This document shows, piece after piece, positions 1 to 8,427 of a DNA stretch of 64,000 bases. This stretch comes from Anaerolineales bacterium (GTDB lineage: Bacteria; Chloroflexota; Anaerolineae; Anaerolineales; Villigracilaceae), in NCBI GenBank assembly GCA_016789025.1, contig JAEURC010000058.1:1-64000 (forward strand). The letters are read 5' to 3'. The notes under the pieces were generated by a model. The model was not told the origin of the DNA. It worked only from the letters and a program-made list of their open reading frames with translations, and ran no database searches. Both the position numbers and the translations under genes were made by a program. How positions within the stretch are numbered: position 1 is the first letter of the stretch; every line of letters starts with the position of its first letter.

Positions 1-8
1 GGGAGTGG

Positions 9-407
9 CTAAATAGGTGGGCTCACAAAGTCCATCACATGGGCTGAGTAGTTTGGAAACTGTTGTTTGTAAAGTTGCCTGCGATTGAAACAGTACACGA
101 ATAATCGGATCGCACATTCCAGAGCATACGGGCAACGAGAAAAACACCGCGATTTGCGAACCAAGCGCGCCAGGTAATGACGGAACTCGGCATTGTCGCC
201 TTCGACTGAAAAAGTGTCTGCCTTACCTACCGAAACCTGGTACCTTCCAAAGTGATACCAAAGCCATTGATACGCATCAAAACCATCGCTGTAATACCAA
301 TTCGCCTTCGGTGCTTCATCCACCATGCGCTGGAGGGCTTCCTGAGTGCGAGACCAAACAACCGACCATCCCAAAATACAGCGCGTTTGGCGATCCACCA
401 GCGTCAT
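9..407 (-). CDS. IS1-family transposase, catalytic frame (InsB-like)
   Basis: Encodes the DDE part of the transposase. It includes TLVDRQTRCILGW with the first Asp, YYSDGFDAY with the second Asp, and the VEGDNAEFRHYLARLVRKSR block carrying the catalytic Glu and following Arg residues typical of IS1. It lies in the -1 frame relative to the upstream frame. Reading through the A7 run joins FIGDKK to NEIYLMTLVD, giving a continuous IS1-type protein of about 240 residues. The first ATG at 407 overlaps the upstream stop codon, but independent initiation is unlikely to give an active enzyme. Confidence 0.85.
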   Translation of the reverse strand: MTLVDRQTRCILGWSVVWSRTQEALQRMVDEAPKANWYYSDGFDAYQWLWYHFGRYQVSVGKADTFSVEGDNAEFRHYLARLVRKSRCFSRCPYALECAIRLFVYCFNRRQLYKQQFPNYSAHVMDFVSPPI

Positions 408-757
408 CAGGTAGATTTCGTTTTTTTATCACCGATGAAGGTGAACAACTCATCCATTTCTGCCTCTTTCACCGTTTCGGGTATTGGTGCCGCAGGCAAG
501 GTTTCTGCATGAGCAGTAACCCAAAGCGATACCGTTCGATGGCTGACCTTCAGATGGCGAGCAATGCGACGAAAATTGCCTCCATCCACATACATTTCCA
601 GCGCTCGCTGGCGTACCTTGGCAGAGTAACCTTGTTGCTTCGGTGCGGGTGTGTATTTACGTTGGCAATGCATACAGCGATAGCGCTGTGAACCTGCCTC
701 CGTTTTGCCAGATTTATTCTGGCGCGTCGTGGCTTCGCATTTTGGGCATTTCAGCAT
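407..757 (-). CDS. IS1-family transposase, upstream frame (InsA-like)
   Basis: A 116-residue protein with an N-terminal zinc-finger pattern (CPKC near residue 4, CMHC near residue 29), a central helix-turn-helix (RRIARHLKVSHRTVSLWV), and the start of the catalytic domain at EMDELFTFIG, matching the EMDEQW-type motif of IS1 transposases. The frame runs through a stretch of seven A (mRNA sense, complement of 421-427) and stops shortly after. The catalytic domain continues in the -1 frame, so this product alone would be a DNA-binding regulator, as InsA is in IS1. The full transposase needs a frameshift. RNA polymerase slippage on the A run is an alternative way to make the fusion. Confidence 0.85.
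   Translation of the reverse strand: MLKCPKCEATTRQNKSGKTEAGSQRYRCMHCQRKYTPAPKQQGYSAKVRQRALEMYVDGGNFRRIARHLKVSHRTVSLWVTAHAETLPAAPIPETVKEAEMDELFTFIGDKKTKST
420..427 (-). promoter_or_regulatory. A7 slippery run for transposase frameshift
   Basis: In mRNA sense the sequence reads GAT AAA AAA ACG, seven A followed by C. The upstream frame must shift by -1 here to continue into the catalytic frame, and the junction restores a conserved protein sequence. It is not the exact A AAA AAC heptamer phasing of IS1. Single-tRNA slippage or transcriptional slippage on the A run are the plausible mechanisms. Confidence 0.65.
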
Positions 758-859
758 CGCTCGATTTTAGCCCACTCTTTTTGCCACTCTCCATTCGAGT
801 TGCCCCTGCCAAGTTACGCGGTTGGGAGTAAAATACTTCACCAACAAGAGGAGGCTGGA

Positions 860-1141
860 ATGAAAGATTTGGTTAAAACTCTGCACCCCGAAAAGAAACA
901 GGGCGTGAACATCAGCAGGGAAAAATACGACATGATTCGCAAAGCAATTATGAGCGAACTGCGCTCCAATAAAGAAATGACCTTCATGAAACTTTCGCGC
1001 GCGGTGGAAAAAGAAGTGCGCGGCAAATTCGTTGGTTCGGTAATGTGGTACGTGACCACGGTCAAACTCGACCTCGAAGCGCGCGGGGAGGTAAAGCGCG
1101 TGCCCAACTCACGACCTCAACTCGTTCGGCTGGCAAAATAG
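860..1141 (+). CDS. small conserved hypothetical protein (93 aa)
   Basis: The ATG at 860 follows a good ribosome binding site (GAGGAGG at about 849-855), so the upstream ATG at 800 is not used here. The product has many charged residues and a probable winged-helix-like alpha/beta pattern (MIRKAIMSELRSNKEMTFMKLSRAVEKEV, here cited as a region at residues 23-50, then a basic C-terminal strand ending RPQLVRLAK). No catalytic motif is visible. It starts 69 bp after the IS1 right end and is followed 8 bp later by another small gene, so the two are probably cotranscribed. A DNA-binding role is possible but unproven. Confidence 0.7.
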   Translation: MKDLVKTLHPEKKQGVNISREKYDMIRKAIMSELRSNKEMTFMKLSRAVEKEVRGKFVGSVMWYVTTVKLDLEARGEVKRVPNSRPQLVRLAK

Positions 1142-1149
1142 GATCCTTC

Positions 1150-1611
1150 ATGGCGGACAACACACCATTCGACGTAATAGCCGCGCACAAATACTTCTCA
1201 GCCGAAAATTTCAACAGGACTTGGGAACTGATAGAAAAAAGCAAACGCACAGACGAGGAAAATCTGGCGATGTTGCACACTGCCATCGCGTCGCTGTGGC
1301 ATTGGTCGCAGCGCGAGGACGTCTCCGCGAAAAAACTATCGATTGGGTATTGGCAGGTATCGCGCGTGTGCAACCTGATCCAACAACCCAGCCTCGCGCG
1401 GACGTACGGTCTGCAAGCGTTGAAACACGCGGCGAGTCTCGATCCGTTTTACAAAGGCTATGCTTACGAAACTCTCGCCCGCGCCGAAATGCAAAGCGGC
1501 AACCGCGTGATCATGCTTGAATACCTCAATAAAGCACGCGGCTTTGCGCAGCAAGTCATAAAAGATGAAGATAAAAAACTCATCCTCCAAGATTTGGAAA
1601 CCATCAAGTAA
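1150..1611 (+). CDS. hypothetical helical-repeat protein (153 aa)
   Basis: Start chosen at the ATG at 1150, just after the preceding stop; the frame is open further upstream but only across the previous gene. The protein is nearly all alpha-helical with TPR-like spacing: paired helices around AMLHTAIASLWHW, LARTYGLQALKHAA, and AYETLARAEMQSG followed by LEYLNKARGFAQQV. No signal peptide or catalytic motif is seen. It is tightly packed between the 93-aa protein and the cytochrome gene, whose ATG directly follows its stop codon. Function unknown; a protein-protein interaction role fits the fold. Confidence 0.7.
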   Translation: MADNTPFDVIAAHKYFSAENFNRTWELIEKSKRTDEENLAMLHTAIASLWHWSQREDVSAKKLSIGYWQVSRVCNLIQQPSLARTYGLQALKHAASLDPFYKGYAYETLARAEMQSGNRVIMLEYLNKARGFAQQVIKDEDKKLILQDLETIK

Positions 1612-1992
1612 ATGACCTATCCACGCTCCTTTCTGCGTTGCGCCATGCTCGCCCTCCTTTTATTATCTTCTTGTTCCGCGAACGCCACGCCCGCGCCAAC
1701 CCTGACGACATTCGAACAATTGGGTCAATCGGTGTTCAACTTGCGATGCGCGCAATGTCACGCGCTTGTGCCAGACACTGTGATCATCGGTCCGTCGCTG
1801 TCAGAGCTTGCCACACGGGCAGGGTCACGCGTCCCCGGGATGGATGCGGCGAAATACATCGAAACGTCGATCCTGTTTCCGAAAGATTTTCTCGTTCCTG
1901 AATATACCGACACCATGCCAACCAATTTTGGAAAAGAATTGACAAGCGAAGAACTCGAAGCAGTTGTCACGTTTTTGATGACGTTGAAGTAA
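1612..1992 (+). CDS. lipoprotein c-type cytochrome, single heme
   Basis: A 126-residue exported cytochrome. The N-terminus is a lipoprotein signal (hydrophobic MLALLLLSSC with the lipobox Cys near residue 21), followed by a Thr/Pro-rich linker. The heme motif is CAQCH, at about residues 45-49. A likely distal Met ligand lies in DTMPTNFG near residue 103, and the C-terminal helix LTSEELEAVVTFLMTLK is typical of class I cytochromes c. It should sit on the outer face of the membrane. The next gene encodes a diheme peroxidase, so this protein may be its electron donor. Identification as a cytochrome is firm; the redox partner is inferred from position. Confidence 0.9.
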   Translation: MTYPRSFLRCAMLALLLLSSCSANATPAPTLTTFEQLGQSVFNLRCAQCHALVPDTVIIGPSLSELATRAGSRVPGMDAAKYIETSILFPKDFLVPEYTDTMPTNFGKELTSEELEAVVTFLMTLK

Positions 1993-2045
1993 CTCAGGCC
2001 GATAGGTTTTCAAAAACCTGCCAGGTCTATCATTTGGAGAAGAAT

Positions 2046-4268
2046 ATGAAAATCTGGATCAAACGTATCTTGCTTGCCTTGGGCTTGCTTGCCCTCGTCG
2101 GCATCATCTATGCCGCGCTTGCCCCTCTGCCCTTCGATGAACTGCCTCCTGAAGAGAAATGGGGGGCGGGCGCGAGCAGCGTGCTCCCCGCCTACAGTGG
2201 ATTACAACGCGAATTCCCCGCGCTCAACGGCGAAACATCACCTGAAAAAACAGAACTTGGGCGTTTGCTGTTTTTCGACCCAATCCTTTCCAAGAATCAA
2301 GATATGTCGTGCGCCACATGTCATAACCCCAGCCTTGGTTTCAGCGATGGCTTACAAACGGCAAAAGGCTCCGACGGTTCATCCCTACCGCGTAATACGC
2401 CCACGCTATGGAACACCGGTTATTCTACAAAACTTTTCTGGGACGGCCGCGCCGAATCGCTTGAACAGCAAATGGCTGTGCCGCTTCACGCAGAGAACGA
2501 GATGGCTGGCAACGACGCGGAAACCGTTGCGCGCCTGATGAAAATACCCGAATATGTGGAGTTGTTCAATAAGGCATTCGGGAGCAATGCCATCACCGTT
2601 GAAAACGCGCAAGCGGCGATCGCCTCATTCGAGCGAACGCTGGCTTCAAATAATAGCCCCTTTGACAAATACGCCACGGGTCAATTCGACGCGTTGACAT
2701 CGCAACAACGGCGCGGCTTGAACCTGTTCCGTTCGGCGGCGACACGTTGTTTTGAATGTCACGCCGCGCCAACTTTCGGCTCGGATGATTTCTTCGTGAC
2801 CGGATCACCCGACATCGAAGGGTTTCCGCATGATGAGGGGCGCGCCGCAGTTGCCAGCGACGGCCAGGATGGCGCGTTCAAAGCGCCGACCCTGCGCAAC
2901 ATCGCGTTGACGGGACCGTACATGCACAACGGCGCGTTCGCCACATTGGACGACGTGCTGTGGTTCTACGAAAAAGGCGGCGGGAGTCAATTCGGTTTAG
3001 AAGTGGATCGTCATATCATACCCATCGAATTGAGCGAGCAAGAACATGAAGATTTGGTCGCGTTCCTGTATGCGTTGACCGATGAAAGCACGATGCCCGA
3101 GGTTCCGAAGTCTGTGCCATCGGGGTTACCGGTAGTGGAACAATACCCCAACCTGGCGCGCGAAGTTGTCAGCCAGTTAAATGTCGAGGTGACTGAATCA
3201 GGCATCCCTACGCATGAACCGACGACTGTCCGCGTGGGACCGAATGAAACAATCCAACAAGCTGTTGACCGTTCTGGTCCGGGCGATACAATTGAAGTCC
3301 CGTATGGGGTTTATCACGAGTCGGTGGTGTTGGATTGGAGCGATGTTACGCTGGTCGGCATCCCGAATGAAAAAGGCGAGTGGCCCGTGATTGACGGCGA
3401 GGGTACGCGCTCGGACGGCGTGATCGCATCTGGAAATAATTTCGAGATGTACAATTTTTCGGTGAAAAATTACACATCGAACGGCGTGCTGGTGGAAGGC
3501 GCGACGGGTGTGTATCTGCACGACATGTACATCGAGAACACAGGCGTGTATGGCGTGTACCCCGTGCGATGCACCGACGTGTTGATCGAACGCATTGAAG
3601 CGACGTTGATGAATGACGCGGCGATTTATGCGGGTAAATCAGAAAATGTGGTGATCCGCGATACGCTGACGTACGGAAATGTGATCGGTATTGAATTGGA
3701 GAATACGGTTAACGGCGAAGTGTATAACAATGTGGCGCACGATAACACAGTGGGTATCTTCATTGATCTTCTGCCGCAATTGCCGTCGAAGGTTTCGTTG
3801 TACACAAAAGTTCACGATAACGTGAGCGAGAACAACAACGGTAAAAACTTCGGCAAGCCCGGAACCGCCGTGGCGCTCGCCCCGTCCGGGACGGGCATCT
3901 TGATCCTCGCCGCAGACAATGTGGAAATCTACAACAACACCATCCGCGGCAACAAGTCGGGCGGGCTGGCAGTGTTCAATCTCACCATCGGGTTCGACGT
4001 CAACGAAATTGACGTGGGTCCAAACCCCGAGCACGTGTACGCGCACGATAACATTTACGAGAACAATGGCTACGATGCCGATCCCTTTGTAAAGAAAATA
4101 CTTGGCAGGGGATTCGATATCATTTGGGACACCAACGGCGCGGATAATTATTTCGACGAGGAGGTTTCCTCGTCGTTTCCGCCCGTCCTGCCGAAGACTT
4201 CGTGGCCCCAGTCGTTGTATAACTTGTATTGGAGATTTTTCAATTTTGTGGTTGGGTTGGTGGGGTGA
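2046..4268 (+). CDS. MauG-type diheme cytochrome c peroxidase fused to a parallel beta-helix domain
   Basis: A 740-residue protein with two modules. The ATG at 2046 is chosen because TTGGAGA lies just upstream. Residues 6-26 form a membrane anchor or signal. Residues about 60-350 are a diheme peroxidase with heme motifs at C89-ATC-H93 and C235-FEC-H239 and the peroxidase segments NTPTLWNTGY, FWDGRAESLEQQ and KAPTLRNIALTGPYMHNG. From about residue 394 (GPNETIQQAVDRSGPGDTI) the rest is a right-handed beta-helix of the NosD/pectate-lyase type, with many Asn-rich turns such as VEIYNNTIRGNK. Diheme cytochromes and beta-helix proteins are known as neighbouring genes; here they form one chain. Substrate unknown. 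It is presumably extracytoplasmic and may work with the upstream cytochrome. Confidence 0.9.
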   Translation: MKIWIKRILLALGLLALVGIIYAALAPLPFDELPPEEKWGAGASSVLPAYSGLQREFPALNGETSPEKTELGRLLFFDPILSKNQDMSCATCHNPSLGFSDGLQTAKGSDGSSLPRNTPTLWNTGYSTKLFWDGRAESLEQQMAVPLHAENEMAGNDAETVARLMKIPEYVELFNKAFGSNAITVENAQAAIASFERTLASNNSPFDKYATGQFDALTSQQRRGLNLFRSAATRCFECHAAPTFGSDDFFVTGSPDIEGFPHDEGRAAVASDGQDGAFKAPTLRNIALTGPYMHNGAFATLDDVLWFYEKGGGSQFGLEVDRHIIPIELSEQEHEDLVAFLYALTDESTMPEVPKSVPSGLPVVEQYPNLAREVVSQLNVEVTESGIPTHEPTTVRVGPNETIQQAVDRSGPGDTIEVPYGVYHESVVLDWSDVTLVGIPNEKGEWPVIDGEGTRSDGVIASGNNFEMYNFSVKNYTSNGVLVEGATGVYLHDMYIENTGVYGVYPVRCTDVLIERIEATLMNDAAIYAGKSENVVIRDTLTYGNVIGIELENTVNGEVYNNVAHDNTVGIFIDLLPQLPSKVSLYTKVHDNVSENNNGKNFGKPGTAVALAPSGTGILILAADNVEIYNNTIRGNKSGGLAVFNLTIGFDVNEIDVGPNPEHVYAHDNIYENNGYDADPFVKKILGRGFDIIWDTNGADNYFDEEVSSSFPPVLPKTSWPQSLYNLYWRFFNFVVGLVG

Positions 4269-4465
4269 AAGAAGAGCAGAGAATTAGAGAAGCAGAGAAT
4301 TGAGATTAGAGACTAGAGACTGGAGACTGGGCTGGGGGGCTCGGTCTCCTTTTTGTTTATAATGAACGCTTGTTCAAGCGGCAGTTGCACTGCCACTTGC
4401 CTTGACGCACGATTTGCTAAGCAAATCGAACTGCGTAAAGAACTTGGCTTTAGGAGTTTACTGCT
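4269..4465. other. intergenic region with short repeats and a promoter-like box
   Basis: Positions about 4284-4330 hold a tandem, drifting AGAGATTAGAGACT-type repeat that also occurs, in related form, inside sulP (near 9850) and elp3 (near 52940). A TATAAT at 4355-4360 could be the -10 box for the carbonic anhydrase gene, giving a leader of about 100 bases. That leader contains a small inverted repeat (GGCAGTTGCACTGCC) and a 9-bp perfect inverted repeat with one central base at 4410-4428 (CGATTTGCTAAGCAAATCG). Confidence 0.5.
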
Positions 4466-5008
4466 ATGCATCGCCTCTTCCCCGTTTCTGCGAAAGATGA
4501 GATTTTTTCGGAATATAAAAATACCCCGATCGGTTTGCTGTTGGAATATCACAACCTCGGCATGAGGCATGATCCATACACGCAGGCAGAACTGCTGATC
4601 GGCATGTGCATGGATAACCGCAAGCATTTGCACATCCCCGATAATTTTGCGTACATCATCCGCGCAGGCGGGGCGAATTTGCGCTACAGCGAATTCAAAG
4701 TTTCCTATGCCATCGCGGTGGGCGGCGTGAAGTGCATCGCGCTGAGCGGTCACGACCAGTGCGGGATGGTCAACTGGATGTCGCGCAAAGAGGCGTTCAT
4801 TCAGGGTTTGGTCGAGAGGGCGGGATGGGAGCGCGAACTGGCGGAACAACACTTCATGAACTTCACTCCAATGTTCGAGATCGGCAACGAAATTGATTTC
4901 GTGATCAGCGAAGCGCAGCGGTTAAGGCTGCGGTACCCGAAAGTACAAGTTGCTCCGCTGTTATACAAGGTGGAAGATAATTTGTTGTATCAGGTAAAGA
5001 ATACGTAG
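4466..5008 (+). CDS. beta-class carbonic anhydrase-like protein
   Basis: A 180-residue protein with the zinc-site signature of beta carbonic anhydrases: C48-M-D50-N-R52, then H96-D-Q-C99 in SGHDQCGM, with IIRAGGANL between them. The predicted zinc ligands are C48, H96 and C99, with the D50/R52 dyad. It would interconvert CO2 and bicarbonate in the cytosol. It is shorter than E. coli Can, which is about 220 aa. A TAGGAG ribosome binding site precedes the ATG at 4466. It faces the convergent site-2 protease gene with only 4 bases between the two stops. Carbonyl-sulfide or CS2 hydrolases share this fold, so substrate is not proven. Confidence 0.85.
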   Translation: MHRLFPVSAKDEIFSEYKNTPIGLLLEYHNLGMRHDPYTQAELLIGMCMDNRKHLHIPDNFAYIIRAGGANLRYSEFKVSYAIAVGGVKCIALSGHDQCGMVNWMSRKEAFIQGLVERAGWERELAEQHFMNFTPMFEIGNEIDFVISEAQRLRLRYPKVQVAPLLYKVEDNLLYQVKNT

Positions 5009-5012
5009 GAAT

Positions 5013-6098
5013 CTACGCCGCCGCCTTCAACGCTGAGCGGATCATCAAAAATTCGGTGATGTTCTCCGCGGTGATCAAGCCGACGAATTGACCGGCGTGC
5101 ATGACCGGCAGAGTCTTCGCTCCCGTTTCTTGCAGACGGGCGAGGGCTGATTCGACCATGTCATGCGAATCCACGCTGGGAACATCTTTCCGCATCACGC
5201 CAACGACCGGCGCGCCCTGTCCCTGACGCGACAGGGCGGCAATGAACTCGTCGCGTTCGAGAATGCCCATTACGACTCCATTCGCATCTACCACCGGAAA
5301 GTCGTGCTGTGATCCTGCAAGAACCAGCCCCACAACTTGTGCAAGCGTGTCGCGCGGCGAAAGAGACTTGAAATCTGTCAGCATCGCGCGCGTGACGGGG
5401 ATGCCGCTGATCGAGTTTTTCATCATTACCATGCTGGCTTCCTGTGACGCGCCGATCCACACAAAGAAGGCGATGAACAACAACGATTCGTTGCCAAACA
5501 GACCAATAAAGCCGAACAGGAATGCCACGCCTTGACCGATGTTCGCGGCGATTTGCGTGGCGCGCACATAGTCCATACGCATGGCGAGAATGGCGCGCAG
5601 GACGCGTCCGCCGTCCATGGGGAAGGCGGGGATCAAGTTGAAAAGCACGAGCGAGATGTTGACGATCATTAAGCGCATGAGGAAAGAGCCTGACGCGATG
5701 GTCATGCCGGTGAGGAGAGTCAGATTCCCCGTCGTGGCGAGAACCGCGAAGAGTCCAGCGGCGATGAGTACGTTGACAGCAGGTCCCATCAACGCGACCC
5801 ACAACTCCTCGATGGGTTTGTCGGGCATGCGTTCCAAACGCGCCACGCCGCCGATTGGGTACAGGGTGATATCGCGGGTTTTGATGCCGTATTTGCGCGC
5901 GGTGAGCGCGTGACCGTATTCGTGCAAAACGACGCACAGGAAAAGAGCGAGGATGAATAATATGCCGTTGGCGGTTTCTGCAATTGTCCCGTGCTCGAGC
6001 CAGTGACTATACCCCACCCAGCCGATCAGCAAGAGAAAGGTGGCATGGATGTACACATCAATGCCAAGAAAGCGACCTAACTTCCATTGCCATTTCAT
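5013..6098 (-). CDS. site-2 protease (M50 family) with two CBS domains
   Basis: A 361-residue integral membrane metalloprotease. The start at 6098 is preferred over an ATG 21 bases upstream because GGAGAAG sits correctly in front of it. The zinc motif is H59-EYG-H63 in a transmembrane helix, and the third ligand lies in NLIPAFPMDGGR (D162). Residues about 230-355 form a tandem CBS pair (PVTRAMLTDFKSL and VVGVMRKDVPSV). This matches the SpoIVFB/Rip3 type that cleaves substrates within the membrane and is regulated by nucleotide binding to CBS. It is the last gene of a minus-strand run and is convergent with the carbonic anhydrase gene. Its substrate is unknown. Confidence 0.92.
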   Translation of the reverse strand: MKWQWKLGRFLGIDVYIHATFLLLIGWVGYSHWLEHGTIAETANGILFILALFLCVVLHEYGHALTARKYGIKTRDITLYPIGGVARLERMPDKPIEELWVALMGPAVNVLIAAGLFAVLATTGNLTLLTGMTIASGSFLMRLMIVNISLVLFNLIPAFPMDGGRVLRAILAMRMDYVRATQIAANIGQGVAFLFGFIGLFGNESLLFIAFFVWIGASQEASMVMMKNSISGIPVTRAMLTDFKSLSPRDTLAQVVGLVLAGSQHDFPVVDANGVVMGILERDEFIAALSRQGQGAPVVGVMRKDVPSVDSHDMVESALARLQETGAKTLPVMHAGQFVGLITAENITEFLMIRSALKAAA

Positions 6099-6157
6099 TT
6101 TCTCTTCTCCAAATTTCATAAGACCTCACAGGTTTCTGACACCTATGAGGTCTATTT

Positions 6158-7369
6158 TCACTTGATAATCCCCAATTTCTTCCCTGCTTCGCCAATCACG
6201 TCCATCGCGCGTTCGATCTCGCTTGGGTCGTGCGCGGCTGTGACGGTGGCGCGCAGGCGGGCGAGTCCCTCTGGCACGGCGGGCGAAACGACGGGCAGGA
6301 CGAACACGTCGTTGTGTTGCGCTTCGCGCGTCATGGCGAATGCGGCTTCATCCGTGCCGCACAAGACAGGGACGATTGCTGTTTCAGTCAGCATGGTATC
6401 GAAGCCCAGGCTTTTGAGTCCGCCGATGAATTGTTTGGTGTTTTGATTCAAACGTTCGATGCGCCAGGGTTCATCGAGAATTACCTTGAAGGCTTCGTTC
6501 GCGGCGGCGGCTTGCGCGGGCGGCAATGCGGCGGAGAAAATATACGCGCGGCTCGCGTGACGCAAATAGGTGATGATCTCTTTACTTGCGGCAACATATC
6601 CGCCCACCGACGGGATGGTCTTGCTCAATGTGCCCATCTTGATATCGATCCCCTCGTATAGGTCGAAATATTCCTCGATGCCGCGCCCGGTCTTGCCAAG
6701 CACGCCAATGGAATGCGCTTCATCGATCATCAACCACGCGTTGTATTTTTTGCACAGGGCAACCATCGTAGGCAGGTCAATGATGTCGCCGTCCATGCTG
6801 AAGACCGAATCGGCGATGACAAGTTTAGCAACGTCGCCTGGCGCATTTTTCAACAAACCCTCGAGATGTTCCATATCGTTGTGGCGGAAACGACGGAACT
6901 CAGCGCCAGACATCAAACAACCGTCCACGATGGAAGCGTGATTCAATTTATCGGAGAAGACGTAATCGCCGCGTCCCATCAAGGTTGAAACGACAGTTAG
7001 ATTGGTTGCATAGCCCGAAGAATATGTGATCGCGGCTTCGGTGTGTTTGAAGTTCGCAATCGTCTCTTCGAGTTCGTTGTGAATCGTCAACGTGCCAGCC
7101 AGCGTGCGAACGCCGTTCGTACCCGTGCCAAACTTGTCCACGGCGGCTTTGGCGGCGGCGTTAATGCGCGGGTGGTTGAGCAAGCCCAAGTAGCCGTACG
7201 AAGCGTACATGCCCATCTCGCGTCCGCGCACGCGCACTTTCGAGTCGTTAAGCAGTTCCTCCACAGGCTGGTTATAAAAATACAAATCGTGTGCTTTGAG
7301 CATGGCAACGCGGTCGTTCATCGCCTTGATACGGCGGGTAACGGAATCGTCGGTGTTATGCAAATCCAT
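6158..7369 (-). CDS. alpha-oxoamine synthase, PLP-dependent (Kbl/BioF/serine palmitoyltransferase family)
   Basis: A 403-residue fold-type I PLP enzyme. Landmarks are H144 in LNHASIVDG, D216-E-A-H in MIDEAHSIG, and the PLP lysine K250 in GTLSKTIPSVGG. The family condenses an amino acid with an acyl-CoA, giving 2-amino-3-ketobutyrate, 8-amino-7-oxononanoate, aminolevulinate or ketosphinganine. The N-terminal 35 residues and the motif SYGYLGLLNHP resemble the serine palmitoyltransferase/Kbl branch, but no threonine dehydrogenase or biotin gene adjoins it, so the exact reaction is open. A purine-rich GGAGG-like stretch lies upstream of the ATG. It follows the Gfo/Idh gene by 50 bp and may be cotranscribed. 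Confidence 0.88.
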   Translation of the reverse strand: MDLHNTDDSVTRRIKAMNDRVAMLKAHDLYFYNQPVEELLNDSKVRVRGREMGMYASYGYLGLLNHPRINAAAKAAVDKFGTGTNGVRTLAGTLTIHNELEETIANFKHTEAAITYSSGYATNLTVVSTLMGRGDYVFSDKLNHASIVDGCLMSGAEFRRFRHNDMEHLEGLLKNAPGDVAKLVIADSVFSMDGDIIDLPTMVALCKKYNAWLMIDEAHSIGVLGKTGRGIEEYFDLYEGIDIKMGTLSKTIPSVGGYVAASKEIITYLRHASRAYIFSAALPPAQAAAANEAFKVILDEPWRIERLNQNTKQFIGGLKSLGFDTMLTETAIVPVLCGTDEAAFAMTREAQHNDVFVLPVVSPAVPEGLARLRATVTAAHDPSEIERAMDVIGEAGKKLGIIK

Positions 7370-7419
7370 ATAAAGCCTCCGAAAAAGAATGTGGCAAGTG
7401 TACCAGACTGTAAAGGGAT

Positions 7420-8415
7420 TTAGAAATTTTCCCGTGACAGACGAACAGGCATTGCCGCGCGGGTCGATTCGAGCAAAGCGCGGATCACGCGCACATTGGC
7501 GCGCGAATCGTCGAGAGAAATGCGCGGCTCGCGCCCCAACAGAACCGCGTCCGCCATATCTTCCACCTCGCCAATGTACAATTCGCCGCCACGCACGCGG
7601 ATCGATTCGGTTTTTTCGTTCCGCGTGAGGTAAATCGTTTCATCGACGCCGGGCCTGAACGGATGCGGAATGTTCAATGCGCCGTCGCTGCCGACGATTT
7701 CCATAAACGCATGAAACGGGATGACAAAACTGGAATCGAACTGCGCATGGATGTCTCCCTCGAAACGCATCTGACCGACGAACGTCTCGTCGATTCCTGT
7801 CTCGCCCGCGACGTGCCAGCCAAATACTTCGAACGGCTCCAAGCCTGTGGCCATTCTTGCGTAACTGATAGGGTAACAGCCCACATCCCAAATGCTTCCG
7901 CCGCCCCACTCGGGATTCAAACGCACATCGCCCTCGCGGGTCAGCACAAAACTGAACGAACCGCGAATCATTTTCAACGCGCCGAGTGAACCGCTACGCA
8001 CAATTTCCTGCACTTTCAGCGTTTGCGGATGGTGGCGATACATAAAAGCCTCAGAAACGATTCGCCCATATTTGTGCGCGGCATGTTTGATAGCGTCCAC
8101 TTCCTCGACGGATAACGCGAGCGGCTTTTCGCACAGCACGTGCTTGCCCGCCTCCACCGCTTTGATCGTCCACTCGGCGTGGAGGTGATTCGGCAACGGG
8201 TTGTAGATCACATCGATCTCAGAGTCTGCGAGCAACGCCTCGTACGAGCCATATGCGCGCGGAATCTTTTTTGCTTTGGCGTAAGCGTCGGCATTCTCTT
8301 GCGAACGAGAAGCCACAGCCAACAAATGATTCCGCTTTGAAACTTGCAGCGGCGGAATCAACGCGCGGGTGATCCGTGCTGTGGAAATTAATCCCCAGTT
8401 GAGAGTTTTGGTCAT
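7420..8415 (-). CDS. Gfo/Idh/MocA-family NAD(P)-dependent oxidoreductase
   Basis: A 331-residue protein with an N-terminal Rossmann fold starting WGLISTARI and the family motif CEKPLALS (E96-K97-P98), in which the Lys helps catalysis. The C-terminal half has the alpha/beta dimerisation and substrate domain (DVGCYPISYARMATG is the family's conserved helix with catalytic His replaced or shifted). Members oxidise or epimerise sugars, inositol or biliverdin-like substrates; specificity cannot be read from the sequence. It begins 12 bases after the stop of the thioredoxin-like gene, so the two are probably on one transcript. Confidence 0.88.
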   Translation of the reverse strand: MTKTLNWGLISTARITRALIPPLQVSKRNHLLAVASRSQENADAYAKAKKIPRAYGSYEALLADSEIDVIYNPLPNHLHAEWTIKAVEAGKHVLCEKPLALSVEEVDAIKHAAHKYGRIVSEAFMYRHHPQTLKVQEIVRSGSLGALKMIRGSFSFVLTREGDVRLNPEWGGGSIWDVGCYPISYARMATGLEPFEVFGWHVAGETGIDETFVGQMRFEGDIHAQFDSSFVIPFHAFMEIVGSDGALNIPHPFRPGVDETIYLTRNEKTESIRVRGGELYIGEVEDMADAVLLGREPRISLDDSRANVRVIRALLESTRAAMPVRLSRENF

Positions 8416-8427
8416 TTCTTCGGCGCC

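Larger units (their letters stand above)
1..791 (-). mobile_element. IS1-family insertion sequence
   Basis: The bases at 1-23 and the reverse complement of 769-791 align as imperfect terminal inverted repeats: 17-18 of 23 positions match, including shared blocks GAGTGGC and GTGGGCT. Between them lie two overlapping minus-strand frames encoding the zinc-finger/HTH part and the catalytic part of an IS1 transposase. The length of about 790 bp suits the IS1 family, whose type element is 768 bp. The left end coincides with the window edge, so a few terminal bases and any target-site duplication may lie outside. The copy looks intact rather than decayed. Confidence 0.88.

Noticed and set aside
4284-4335. 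Tandem array with regulatory role
   Set aside because: Units drift, and the same words turn up inside coding genes, so a dispersed repeat is the better explanation.
5161-5937. Long alternative reading frame inside the site-2 protease gene
   Set aside because: Arg/His-rich translation typical of a GC-rich shadow frame; the M50 motifs are in the other frame.
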